Program-made: the position numbers and the translations under genes | Notes under the pieces: model-generated | Database searches by the model: none | Told to the model about the DNA's origin: nothing | What the model saw: only the letters and a program-made list of their open reading frames with translations | Assembly (NCBI GenBank): GCA_030528845.1 | Contig: JAUMYC010000058.1 | Location: 1-12,276, forward strand | DNA length: 12,276 nt | Source of the DNA: Eubacteriales bacterium | GTDB taxonomy: Bacteria; Bacillota_A; Clostridia; Christensenellales; Aristaeellaceae | Reading direction: 5' to 3' | Shown here: positions 1-6,238 of the stretch, one piece after another | How the letters are laid out: the number at the start of each line of letters is the position of its first letter | Position numbering within the stretch: position 1 is the first letter of the stretch

Positions 1-270
1 CTTGTATCCGCCCTCGCCGTATATGAGGCATTTGTTGACGCGGCTGATCGTGGCGGTGGACATGCCCGTCTCGCGCACGATATCGTTATACGTCACCTTG
101 CGGCGCAGCATGCCCGCCACCTGCAGCCTCTGCGCCAGGTCGAGCAGCTCCTTGTATGTGCAGATATCCTCCAGAAAACGATAGCACTCCTCTTCCGATT
201 CGAGCGACAGAAGCGCCTTGACGAGCATATCCGTCGCCTCGTTATGGATCTTGCTTTCATATGCTGGCAT
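1..270 (-). CDS. YerC/YecD family TrpR-related DNA-binding protein (3' end cut off by window edge)
   Basis: Ninety residues are readable from an ATG at 270-268 to the left edge with no stop, so the C-terminus is missing. The protein starts MPAYESKIHNEATDMLVKAL. It then carries the pattern typical of the YerC/YecD branch of the TrpR superfamily: a helical stretch around residues 29-50 (YRFLEDICTYKELLDLAQRL) and a helix-turn-helix around 57-82, including ETGMSTATISRVNKCL, ending in YGEGGYK. The family is about 100 residues long, so only about ten should be missing. The start is fixed by AGGAG seven bases upstream. The known family is a small dimeric helical DNA binder resembling the tryptophan repressor, but its ligand and targets are poorly defined. 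It is transcribed away from the TIM-barrel gene, and whether it regulates that neighbour is unknown. I am sure of the family, not of the role. Confidence 0.88.
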   Translation of the reverse strand, partial: MPAYESKIHNEATDMLVKALLSLESEEECYRFLEDICTYKELLDLAQRLQVAGMLRRKVTYNDIVRETGMSTATISRVNKCLIYGEGGYK

Positions 271-334
271 ATGAATACTCCTCTCTTGCTGAAAAAGCCG
301 GCCGCGGCCAGACTTACCAATAATCATTCAATTT

Positions 335-363
335 ATCATACCACAGATCTGCGCGAACTTCAA
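335..363 (-). promoter_or_regulatory. Sigma-A-type promoter for the yerC-like gene
   Basis: Read on the minus strand, TTGAAG (363-358) is followed after 17 bases by TATGAT (340-335). The -10 box is preceded by TG-N, an extended -10. Transcription would begin near 328, giving a leader of about 58 bases. That leader contains the perfect 10-bp palindrome GGCCGCGGCC at 300-309. Confidence 0.7.
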
Positions 364-386
364 TCACTCCCGCGCGCGCAAAGGGG

Positions 387-415
387 TTTCCTTTTTGGCG
401 GAAAAAGGGTATACT
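387..415 (+). promoter_or_regulatory. Probable promoter for the TIM-barrel gene
   Basis: TATACT at 410-415 is a good -10 box. The matching -35 position 17 bases upstream (387-392, TTTCCT) is weak. A transcript from here would begin near 422. That would leave almost no leader for an ATG at 430 and favours translation from 466. It lies back to back with the yerC-like promoter. Confidence 0.45.
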
Positions 416-465
416 GAGCAGGGTCGAACATGGAATTTTTACACCGGAAAGGAACGAGCAGGGCT

Positions 466-1377
466 ATGATGAAACTGAGCGTACAGACCGCGCCCGTGCT
501 GGACATCTACGGCATCGACGCAGGCTTCGGCATGATCGCGGACGCAGGCTTTGACTGCGTAGACTTCAATATCGACCACACTCTCCCCGGCGGCTCCATC
601 CGCGCGGGCAAGCTGGAGGGCTTTTTCACCCAGACCGACGCGCAGATGCGCGAGGCCATGCGCCCCTATGCGCAGGCGGCCAAGGCGCACGGCGTGGGCT
701 TCGGGCAGGCGCATGCCCCCTTCCCCACCTACGTCCACGGCGCGCAGAAGACCAACGAATTCCTCCTGCACGCCATCAAAAAGACCATGATGCTGCTGGG
801 CGAGGTGCAGTGCCCCTGGCTGATCGTGCATCCGAACTTCAACAGCTATTCCGAGCGCCTCTCTCCCGAGGAGGAATGGCGTCTGAACGAAGAGTTTTAC
901 GCCGCGCTCATCCCCGCCATCCGTGAGACGGGCGTGCGCGTGTGCACGGAGAACATGTTCTCCTCCTATAAGCGCCATATCATCGAGGCCGTCATGTCCG
1001 ATTTCGAATTCGCCGCGGCCTTTGTGGATCATATGAACGAGCTCGCCGGCGAGGAGCTGTTCGGCTTCTGTCTGGACGTGGGCCACGCCGCGCTGCTGCA
1101 CCGCGACCAGCGCAAGGTCATCAACACCATGGGCAGGCGCATCACCACGCTGCACCTGCACGACAACGACGGCCAGAACGACCAGCACCTCTTCCCCTAC
1201 GAGGGCATCATCGATTGGGACGCCGTCTGCACCGGGCTCAAGGACGTCGGCTATCAGGGCACGCTCAGCTTTGAGACCTTCAACGCCATCGCCACCCGCG
1301 CCGAAGGCCTCGCGCCGGAGCTGCTCAAGCTGCTCGCCGCCATCGGCCGCCGGTTCCGCGAAAAGATCGAGGGCTGA
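466..1377 (+). CDS. Sugar phosphate isomerase/epimerase (xylose isomerase-like TIM barrel, AP endonuclease 2 family)
   Basis: A 303-residue single-domain protein whose whole length fits the AP_endonuc_2 / xylose-isomerase-like TIM barrel. The usual metal-site positions of the fold are visible: Glu162 in CTEN, Asp204 and His207 in CLDVGH, the histidine cluster in LHLHDNDGQNDQH (about 229-241), and Glu270 in LSFE. VHPN at 121-124 is another strand-end motif common in the family. Members isomerise or epimerise sugars, inositol derivatives or sugar acids with a divalent metal, but the substrate cannot be read from sequence. I placed the start at the ATG at 466 (a second ATG follows at 469) because AAAGGA lies about 12 bases upstream. 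The in-frame ATG at 430 has no ribosome binding site and sits almost at the predicted transcription start. No signal peptide is seen, so it is cytoplasmic. A hairpin terminator follows. Confidence 0.88.
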   Translation: MMKLSVQTAPVLDIYGIDAGFGMIADAGFDCVDFNIDHTLPGGSIRAGKLEGFFTQTDAQMREAMRPYAQAAKAHGVGFGQAHAPFPTYVHGAQKTNEFLLHAIKKTMMLLGEVQCPWLIVHPNFNSYSERLSPEEEWRLNEEFYAALIPAIRETGVRVCTENMFSSYKRHIIEAVMSDFEFAAAFVDHMNELAGEELFGFCLDVGHAALLHRDQRKVINTMGRRITTLHLHDNDGQNDQHLFPYEGIIDWDAVCTGLKDVGYQGTLSFETFNAIATRAEGLAPELLKLLAAIGRRFREKIEG

Positions 1378-1391
1378 GCCCCTCGCCTTCC

Positions 1392-1426
1392 GGGCCTCCT
1401 TTTTCCGCAAAAGGAGGCTCTTTTCT
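1392..1426 (+). terminator. Rho-independent terminator after the TIM-barrel gene
   Basis: GCCTCCTTTT (1394-1403) pairs perfectly with AAAAGGAGGC (1409-1418) around a 5-base loop. Two more outer pairs (G1392-C1420 and a G-U) extend it to 12 bp, and TTTTCT follows. It ends 36 bases before the next start codon, so some read-through into the next gene is plausible. No obvious promoter lies between hairpin and gene. Confidence 0.75.
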
Positions 1427-1462
1427 AAAAAAAACAAAACGCAAACCAAAGGAGGACTGCCC

Positions 1463-2194
1463 ATGCCGTCGCAAATGTTCGTATTGACCGTCGCCGCGGG
1501 AAAGCGGCTCATCGCAAAGGGACTCGTGCAAAATCCCGTCATCAAAAACGCTATCGCCAACCACAAGCTCGTCGTCCTCGCCTGCACCACCAACGCCTAT
1601 GTCATGCAGGAGCTCTGCGGCGGATTTGATCCGCAGGACTTCCGGCGCGGCACGACCACCCCGCCCGGCAAAGCGCTGCCCGTGCCGGCGCAGGTGCGCG
1701 ACTGCGTCGTCACCAAAGACGGCGTGGACGCCTCGCGCGATATTTTCGCCATCGCGCCGGAGCTCGGCGCGGGCGACGTGATCCTCAAGGGCGCGAACGC
1801 CGTGCATCTGCCCACAGGCGGTGCGGGCGTGCTCATCGGCAGCGAAAACACCGGCACCATCGGCGCGTGCACGCAGGCGGTGATCGGCCGGCGCGCACTG
1901 CTGATCCTGCCCACGGGCGTGGAAAAGCGCGTGAGCGAGCCCATCGCCGCGCTGGCCGAGGCCGTCAACGCCCCGGACGGAGCCGGCCCGCGCCTCTATC
2001 CCGCCCCCGGCAAGGCCTACACCGAGCTTGATGCCATCGCCGAGCTGACCGGCTGCCGCGCGCGCGTCGCCGCGGCGGGAGGCATCCTCGGCGCGGAGGG
2101 CGCGGCGTATTTCCTGTGCGAGGGCACGCGCGAACAGCTCAGCGCCTGCGCCGAGCTGATGCGCAGCGTCGCAAAGGAGCCGGCGTTCGGCTGA
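1463..2194 (+). CDS. Conserved protein of unknown function (243 aa)
   Basis: The start is fixed by an excellent AAAGGAGG seven bases before the ATG at 1463, although the frame stays open upstream into the previous gene. The 243-residue product has no signal peptide or membrane segment, so it should be cytoplasmic. Conserved-looking motifs are LTVAAGKRLIAKG (8-20), CTTNAYV (41-47), GDVILKGANAVH (104-115) and a glycine-rich ENTGTIGACTQAVIGRRALL (128-147). A C-terminal half with alternating helix and strand character (about 185-236) follows. The pattern resembles a hypothetical family I recall from anaerobic bacteria and archaea, but I cannot name a domain or function. The glycine-rich segments could bind a nucleotide or phosphate, which is inference only. 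The GNAT gene follows after 21 bases, so the two are probably co-transcribed. The stretch is a real gene with near certainty. Confidence 0.85.
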   Translation: MPSQMFVLTVAAGKRLIAKGLVQNPVIKNAIANHKLVVLACTTNAYVMQELCGGFDPQDFRRGTTTPPGKALPVPAQVRDCVVTKDGVDASRDIFAIAPELGAGDVILKGANAVHLPTGGAGVLIGSENTGTIGACTQAVIGRRALLILPTGVEKRVSEPIAALAEAVNAPDGAGPRLYPAPGKAYTELDAIAELTGCRARVAAAGGILGAEGAAYFLCEGTREQLSACAELMRSVAKEPAFG

Positions 2195-2215
2195 AGCAAA
2201 AGGAGAGTGAAAGCC

Positions 2216-2761
2216 TTGGACTATTGGCAGGGAAAAAAGGTGCGTCTGCGCGCCATGGAAGAAACCGACGGCGGTCTTTTTTATGAGATCCTGCACGCGG
2301 AAGAAGTGCAGCGCAACGAAGCGGAGATCCGCCTGCCCGCCTCGCGCGCGTCCTGCGATGCCTTCGCCGCCGAACAGGCCGCCAAGGGCAACAACGAGCC
2401 CGCGCCCTTTCTCGTGATCGAAAACGAGGACGGGCAGGCCGTCGGCCTTGCGACGCCCTCGCTCGAGGACAGCCGCGCGGGCGTGTTCGCATGCGGCATG
2501 TGCATCCTGCCCGCCTTTCAGCGCCGCGGCTATGCCGCCGATGCTCTGCGCGTGATCTGGCGCTATTATTTTGAGGAGATGCGCTGCGTGAAATTCAACG
2601 CGAGCGTGTATTCCTACAACGAGGCCTCCAACGCCATGTGCCGCCGCATCGGCCTGACGCAGGAGGGGCGCAGGCGCAAGGTGATCTACGCGGGCGGAGC
2701 ATACCACGACGAGATCCTCTACGGCCTGACCGACGAGGAATACTTCGCAAAGTACCGTTGA
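2216..2761 (+). CDS. GNAT family N-acetyltransferase (RimJ/RimL-like)
   Basis: A 181-residue protein of ordinary length for the Acetyltransf_3 / RimJ-RimL type of GCN5-related acetyltransferase. It has the N-terminal strand (GKKVRLRAMEETD, 6-18), the acetyl-CoA pyrophosphate-loop motif QRRGYAADAL (102-111) after the beta-4 strand CGMCILPAF, and the usual C-terminal stretch with NEASNAMCRRIGLTQEG (135-151). These enzymes move acetyl from acetyl-CoA to an amine on a protein, antibiotic or metabolite, and the acceptor here is unknown. Start choice: AAAGGAG ends at 2205, so the in-frame GTG at 2207 is too close to it. The TTG at 2216, ten bases downstream, gives MDYWQGKKVRL, a normal family N-terminus. 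It lies 21 bases behind the unknown 243-residue gene and is closed by a strong terminator. Confidence 0.88.
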   Translation: MDYWQGKKVRLRAMEETDGGLFYEILHAEEVQRNEAEIRLPASRASCDAFAAEQAAKGNNEPAPFLVIENEDGQAVGLATPSLEDSRAGVFACGMCILPAFQRRGYAADALRVIWRYYFEEMRCVKFNASVYSYNEASNAMCRRIGLTQEGRRRKVIYAGGAYHDEILYGLTDEEYFAKYR

Positions 2762-2781
2762 ACAGACCGGATTCTTTTTTT

Positions 2782-2814
2782 ACAGGAGGCCGCACGCCGG
2801 TCTCCTGTTTTTTT
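2782..2814 (+). terminator. Rho-independent terminator after the GNAT gene
   Basis: ACAGGAGGCCG (2782-2792) and CGGTCTCCTGT (2798-2808) form an 11-bp stem (one G-U pair) with a 5-base loop, followed by a run of seven T. It starts about 20 bases after the stop codon and reads in the plus direction only. Confidence 0.85.
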
Positions 2815-2816
2815 AT

Positions 2817-2862
2817 ACTTTGGTCGGTTTTTTGCATCAAAGTAAGACTTTGGTCTGTTTTT
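2817..2862. repeat. Pair of 16-bp direct repeats, 30-bp period
   Basis: ACTTTGGTCGGTTTTT (2817-2832) recurs as ACTTTGGTCTGTTTTT (2847-2862), with 15 of 16 bases identical. Between them CAAAGT (2838-2843) is the reverse complement of the ACTTTG core, so three half-sites lie within 46 bases. They sit between the GNAT terminator and the methyltransferase promoter. A 30-bp period is roughly three helical turns, which would put the sites on one face of the DNA, but no regulator is identified. Confidence 0.55.
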
Positions 2863-2926
2863 GTCTCTTCCGCCGCTCCCTGCGCACAATATTTACGGCT
2901 TTGCGCACATATTAACCTATCATTGC

Positions 2927-2956
2927 TCGACAGAGAGCCCCCGCAGGCCATATAAT
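2927..2956 (+). promoter_or_regulatory. Sigma-A promoter for the methyltransferase-GH127 operon
   Basis: TCGACA (2927-2932, five of six to the -35 consensus) is followed after 18 bases by a perfect TATAAT (2951-2956). The predicted transcription start near 2963 leaves a leader of about 30 bases containing the GGAGG ribosome binding site. Confidence 0.75.
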
Positions 2957-2994
2957 GAAACGAATTTGAACCGCACGGAGGGATGGGGCCAATT

Positions 2995-4146
2995 ATGGAA
3001 TGGATCGCAAGCACGGCCTTTGGTCTGGAGGGGCCGGCCTACAGGGAACTGCGCAAAATGGGCCTGGAGGCGACGCCGCAGGACATCGGCGGGGTGCGCT
3101 TCACGGGCGAGATGAGCGACGGACTGAGGGCGAACCTCCTGCTGCGCACGGCGGACCGCGTGCTGATGGTCTGCGCGCGGGGCGAGGCGAAGACGTTTGA
3201 AGACCTCTTTCAGCTGGCCGGGCGCATTCCGTGGGAAAAATGGCTGCCCAGAGACGCGCGCTTTCCCGTGCGCGCGCAGTGCTCCCGCTCGCAGATCATG
3301 AGCCCGAGCGACTGTCAGGCCATCGTCAAAAAAGCCATGGCCGCAAGGCTTTCCAAGGCCTATCGCTGCGACTGGATGCCCGAGACGGGCTCCGTCTTTC
3401 AGGTAGACGTCGCCATTCGCCGCGACGAGGCGATCATCTCGCTGGATTCCTCCGGCGAGGCACTCAACCGGCGCGGCTACCGCACATGGAACGGCGAAGC
3501 GCCCCTGCGCGAGACGCTTGCGGCGGCGCTCTTGTCCATCAGCCCATGGCACCCGGGCATCGCCTTTTGCGACCCGATGTGCGGCACGGGCACGATCGCC
3601 GTGGAGGCCGCGCTGATGGCCTACGGACGCGCGCCGGGCATGCAGCGCTCCTTTGCGATGGAGCAATGGGGGCTCTTGCGCACGGACGAGATCGAACGCA
3701 TCCGCGCGCAGGCCGCCGCCTTTGCGCTGGAGGGCGCCGCCGAAGCGCCCGTCGTGTGCGCGAGCGACATCGACCAGGAGCCGCTGAATCTGGCCAAGCG
3801 GCATCTTGTGCAGGCCGACTTGGCCGGCAAGGTGCGCCTGAACCGCTTCGACGCGAAGGACCTCGTCCTGCCCTGCGAAAAGGGCGTGATCGTGACCAAC
3901 CCGCCCTACGGCGAACGCCTCGGCGACAGGCAGATGGCGCTCCGGGCCGCCGAGCTGCTCGGAAAGATCTGGTACAACAACCCGGGCTGGACGGTCTGCG
4001 CGCTCTCGAGCGAAAAGGGCTTTGAAGAAGCCTTCGGCAGAAAGGCCGACAAGCGCACGCGCCTGTTCAACGGACGGATCGCATGCGAATTTATGATATT
4101 CACCTGTCAAAATCTTGCTTCTCGAAACGGAGGAAAACGCGCATGA
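2995..4146 (+). CDS. THUMP domain class I SAM-dependent RNA methyltransferase (YpsC/RlmL-type)
   Basis: A 383-residue protein, close to the length of Bacillus YpsC (COG0116). After a short N-terminal ferredoxin-like part (MEWIASTAFGLEGPAYRELR), a THUMP RNA-binding region spans roughly 45-155. The Rossmann methyltransferase domain follows, with motif I FCDPMCGTGTIAVEAA (191-206), an acidic residue pair at ASDID (256-260) and the N-methylating motif TNPPYGERLG (301-310). The NPPY signature points to exocyclic amino methylation, most likely N2 of a guanine in 23S rRNA as in the RlmL N-terminal half, but the exact target base is inference. The start: ATG 2983 follows GGAGG with almost no spacer, while ATG 2995 has 13 bases and gives the family-type N-terminus, so I chose 2995. 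The stop overlaps the next start (ATGA), coupling it to the GH127 gene. Confidence 0.9.
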   Translation: MEWIASTAFGLEGPAYRELRKMGLEATPQDIGGVRFTGEMSDGLRANLLLRTADRVLMVCARGEAKTFEDLFQLAGRIPWEKWLPRDARFPVRAQCSRSQIMSPSDCQAIVKKAMAARLSKAYRCDWMPETGSVFQVDVAIRRDEAIISLDSSGEALNRRGYRTWNGEAPLRETLAAALLSISPWHPGIAFCDPMCGTGTIAVEAALMAYGRAPGMQRSFAMEQWGLLRTDEIERIRAQAAAFALEGAAEAPVVCASDIDQEPLNLAKRHLVQADLAGKVRLNRFDAKDLVLPCEKGVIVTNPPYGERLGDRQMALRAAELLGKIWYNNPGWTVCALSSEKGFEEAFGRKADKRTRLFNGRIACEFMIFTCQNLASRNGGKRA

Positions 4147-6086
4147 TCGGAAAGGCGATTTTCAACAGAGCTCCCCTGCCGCCCAACCAGCTCGCACCGC
4201 TGCCGCTGGGCGCGATCAAGCCCGAAGGCTGGCTCGCGCAGCAGCTGCAGGCCGCGGCCGACGGCCTGACCGGCCATCTGTACGAGTTCTGGAAGGACGT
4301 GGGCGACGAGTGCGCCTGGCTGGGCGGAAAAGGCGACGGCTGGGAACGCGCGCCCTATTACCTCGACGGCCTCGTGCCGCTGGCATGGACGCTGGACGAC
4401 GAGCCGCTCAAGCAGCGCTGCATGCGCTATATCGAGTGGATCTTCATCAGCCAGCGCGAGGACGGCTGGTTCGGCCCGGAGAACAACCGCGACTATTGGC
4501 CGAACATGATCGTGCTGAAGGTGATGATGCAGTATTTCACCGCCACCGGCGACAAGCGCGCCCTCACCTTCATGGACAAGTACCTCAAGTTTGAATACCG
4601 CAACATCGAGGACGAGCCGCTGGTGGACTGGGCCGTGGCCCGCGCGCAGGAGAACATGCTCGCGGCGGAATGGCTGTACAACCTGACGGGCCAGAAATAC
4701 CTGCTGGAGCTGTGCAAAAAGCTCAGGGAGCAGTGTCTGGACTGGACCAACCACCTGCACTCCTTCCCGCATATCCGCGCCATGAGCCGCGCCTTCACAT
4801 GGGAGAGACTCAAGAACGGCCGCGCGGGCGAGGAATCCCCTCTGCGCGGCACCGAGCGCCCCTACTACAGCACGCAGTATCACCTCACGCACGTTGTAAA
4901 CCTTGCCATGGCGCTCAAGGCGCCCGGCGTCATCAGCATGTTCAAGAGCGGCTACAAGGAGCACAACGCCTTCCGCACCGGCTGGCAGAAGCTGATGAAG
5001 TATCACGGCGTGGCCTACGGCATGTTCACCGGCGACGAGCACATCAACGGCGACAGCCCCAGCCAGGGCACGGAGCTGTGCGCGGTGGCCGAGGCCATGT
5101 TCTCCATGGAAACGCTCATCGGTCTGGGCGAGTTTGACCAGAACCTGCCGGACATGCTCGAGAAGCTGGCCTTCAACGCGCTGCCGGCCACGATGACCGC
5201 CGACATGAAGGGGCATCAGTATCTGCAGCAGGCCAATCAGGTGCGCGTGACGGACGAGGAGCGCGCCTGGTACAACAACGACTCCACCTCCAACCTCTAC
5301 GGGCTCGAGCCGAACTTCGGCTGCTGCACGGCCAACATGCATCAGGCATGGCCCAAGTTCTGCGCCTCGCTGTGGTATGCCACGGCGGACGACGGGCTGG
5401 CCGCCGTGTCCTATTCCCCCTGCACGGTACGCTTCCGCGCGGGCGGGCAGCCGGTGCGCCTGAAGGTCGAAACGGCCTATCCGTTTGAGCAGACCGTGCG
5501 CATCGAGATCACGCCCAAAGCCCCTGCGGAGTTCCCGGTCTATCTGCGCATCCCCTCCTGGGCGAAGGACGCGCTCATCCACCTGCCCGACGGCGAGATC
5601 ATGAGCGTGAACTCCGGCGAGACGGCCTGCCTGCGCCGCAAATGGAACGCGGGCGACAGCGTGCGCCTGGAGCTGCCCATGCAGCCGCGCCTGTCCTATT
5701 GGTATCATCATTCCGCCGCCGTGGAGCTCGGCCCGCTGCTGATGGCCTTCCGCCCGAAGGAGGACTGGCAGATCGTCAGGGAGCATCCCTTCGCGCCGGA
5801 CTGGCAGGTGACCACGCAGGACAAATGGAACTGGGCCCTGTTCACGCAGGAGCCGATGAAGGCCGTCTTCGCGCCGGAGCACGCCTCCTCCTTCGGCACG
5901 GGCGAGAGCGCCGTGAAGCTCTATTGCACGGCCGCGCTCGTTCCGGACTGGCAGATGGAGGGCGCGAGCGCCGCTCCGCCGCCCGTCTCGGCGCAGGTCG
6001 ACCTGCAGAGCCGCACGACGATCGAGCTGGTGCCCTACGGCGACACGGGCCTGCGCATCGCGCAGTTCCCCGCCGTCGAAGCCTGA
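4143..6086 (+). CDS. GH127/DUF1680 family beta-L-arabinofuranosidase, cytoplasmic
   Basis: A 647-residue protein matching the DUF1680 / glycoside hydrolase 127 architecture: an N-terminal (alpha/alpha)6 barrel (about 20-415) and C-terminal beta-sandwich domains (about 420-645). The zinc-site residues known from Bifidobacterium HypBA1 (Glu, Cys, Cys, Cys, one of the cysteines being the nucleophile) have clear counterparts. These are GTELC with Glu311 and Cys313, and NFGCCTANMHQ with Cys394-Cys395. Glu299 in TGDEH is a candidate acid/base. Characterised members release L-arabinose from beta-linked L-arabinofuranosides, but the family is broad (GH127, GH146 and relatives), so the substrate is uncertain. 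There is no signal peptide, so imported oligosaccharides or glycoconjugates would be the substrate. The start at 4143 has GGAGG nine bases upstream and overlaps the methyltransferase stop by four bases. An upstream in-frame ATG at 4083 lies inside that gene and is unlikely. No transporter or arabinose-catabolic gene is nearby. Confidence 0.9.
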   Translation: MIGKAIFNRAPLPPNQLAPLPLGAIKPEGWLAQQLQAAADGLTGHLYEFWKDVGDECAWLGGKGDGWERAPYYLDGLVPLAWTLDDEPLKQRCMRYIEWIFISQREDGWFGPENNRDYWPNMIVLKVMMQYFTATGDKRALTFMDKYLKFEYRNIEDEPLVDWAVARAQENMLAAEWLYNLTGQKYLLELCKKLREQCLDWTNHLHSFPHIRAMSRAFTWERLKNGRAGEESPLRGTERPYYSTQYHLTHVVNLAMALKAPGVISMFKSGYKEHNAFRTGWQKLMKYHGVAYGMFTGDEHINGDSPSQGTELCAVAEAMFSMETLIGLGEFDQNLPDMLEKLAFNALPATMTADMKGHQYLQQANQVRVTDEERAWYNNDSTSNLYGLEPNFGCCTANMHQAWPKFCASLWYATADDGLAAVSYSPCTVRFRAGGQPVRLKVETAYPFEQTVRIEITPKAPAEFPVYLRIPSWAKDALIHLPDGEIMSVNSGETACLRRKWNAGDSVRLELPMQPRLSYWYHHSAAVELGPLLMAFRPKEDWQIVREHPFAPDWQVTTQDKWNWALFTQEPMKAVFAPEHASSFGTGESAVKLYCTAALVPDWQMEGASAAPPPVSAQVDLQSRTTIELVPYGDTGLRIAQFPAVEA

Positions 6087-6101
6087 CGCGGCGCGCATCC
6101 A

Positions 6102-6123
6102 TATTACTATTTTATCAGTAATA
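6102..6123. repeat. AT-rich inverted repeat downstream of the GH127 gene
   Basis: TATTACT (6102-6108) and AGTAATA (6117-6123) are perfect reverse complements separated by 8 bases. The stem is AT-rich and followed only by ATTTCT, so it is a poor terminator. It could equally be an operator upstream of the next promoter. No better terminator for the GH127 operon is visible. Confidence 0.4.
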
Positions 6124-6137
6124 ATTTCTGCAGATCC

Positions 6138-6177
6138 GTCAAAATATATTGACTTGATCGATCACGGGGTATACAAT
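6138..6177 (+). promoter_or_regulatory. Sigma-A promoter with overlapping palindromes, for the acidic exported protein
   Basis: TTGACT (6149-6154) and TACAAT (6172-6177) are 17 bases apart, a near-consensus sigma-A promoter with a predicted start near 6184. Two symmetric elements overlap it. GTCAA-N6-TTGAC (6138-6153) covers the -35 box. A perfect 10-bp palindrome TGATCGATCA (6155-6164) fills most of the spacer. Both positions are where repressors commonly bind. The leader is about 55 bases. Confidence 0.75.
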
Positions 6178-6238
6178 AGCCTGTGTGTCGCAGTCGCACG
6201 AAAGACTGTAGAATATATAAGAAGGGGACTGATTTTTG

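Noticed and set aside
297..309. GC-rich palindrome plus T run in the yerC leader as an attenuator
   Set aside because: GGCCGCGGCC has no room for a loop, and the alternative stems are only three base pairs, so a terminator is not supported.
430..465. Upstream ATG extending the TIM-barrel protein by 12 residues
   Set aside because: There is no ribosome binding site, it is within about ten bases of the predicted transcription start, and the extra residues are not part of the barrel.
1271..1462. Upstream in-frame extension of the 243-residue unknown protein
   Set aside because: It would read through the end of the TIM-barrel gene and the terminator hairpin. The strong AAAGGAGG fixes the start at 1463.
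2595..3014. A minus-strand frame over the GNAT end and intergenic region, with a repeated KTDQS motif
   Set aside because: The repeated motif is only the translation of the 16-bp direct repeats. The frame runs through a terminator and a consensus promoter of the opposite strand and lacks a ribosome binding site.
4083..4142. Upstream in-frame ATG extending the GH127 protein by 20 residues
   Set aside because: It lies inside the methyltransferase gene without a ribosome binding site, whereas ATG 4143 has GGAGG nine bases upstream and gives a family-like N-terminus.
4107..6098. A 663-codon open frame antisense to the GH127 gene
   Set aside because: It is a GC-rich shadow with Arg/Ala/Gly/His-rich composition and no recognisable motif. 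The sense strand has clear catalytic motifs.
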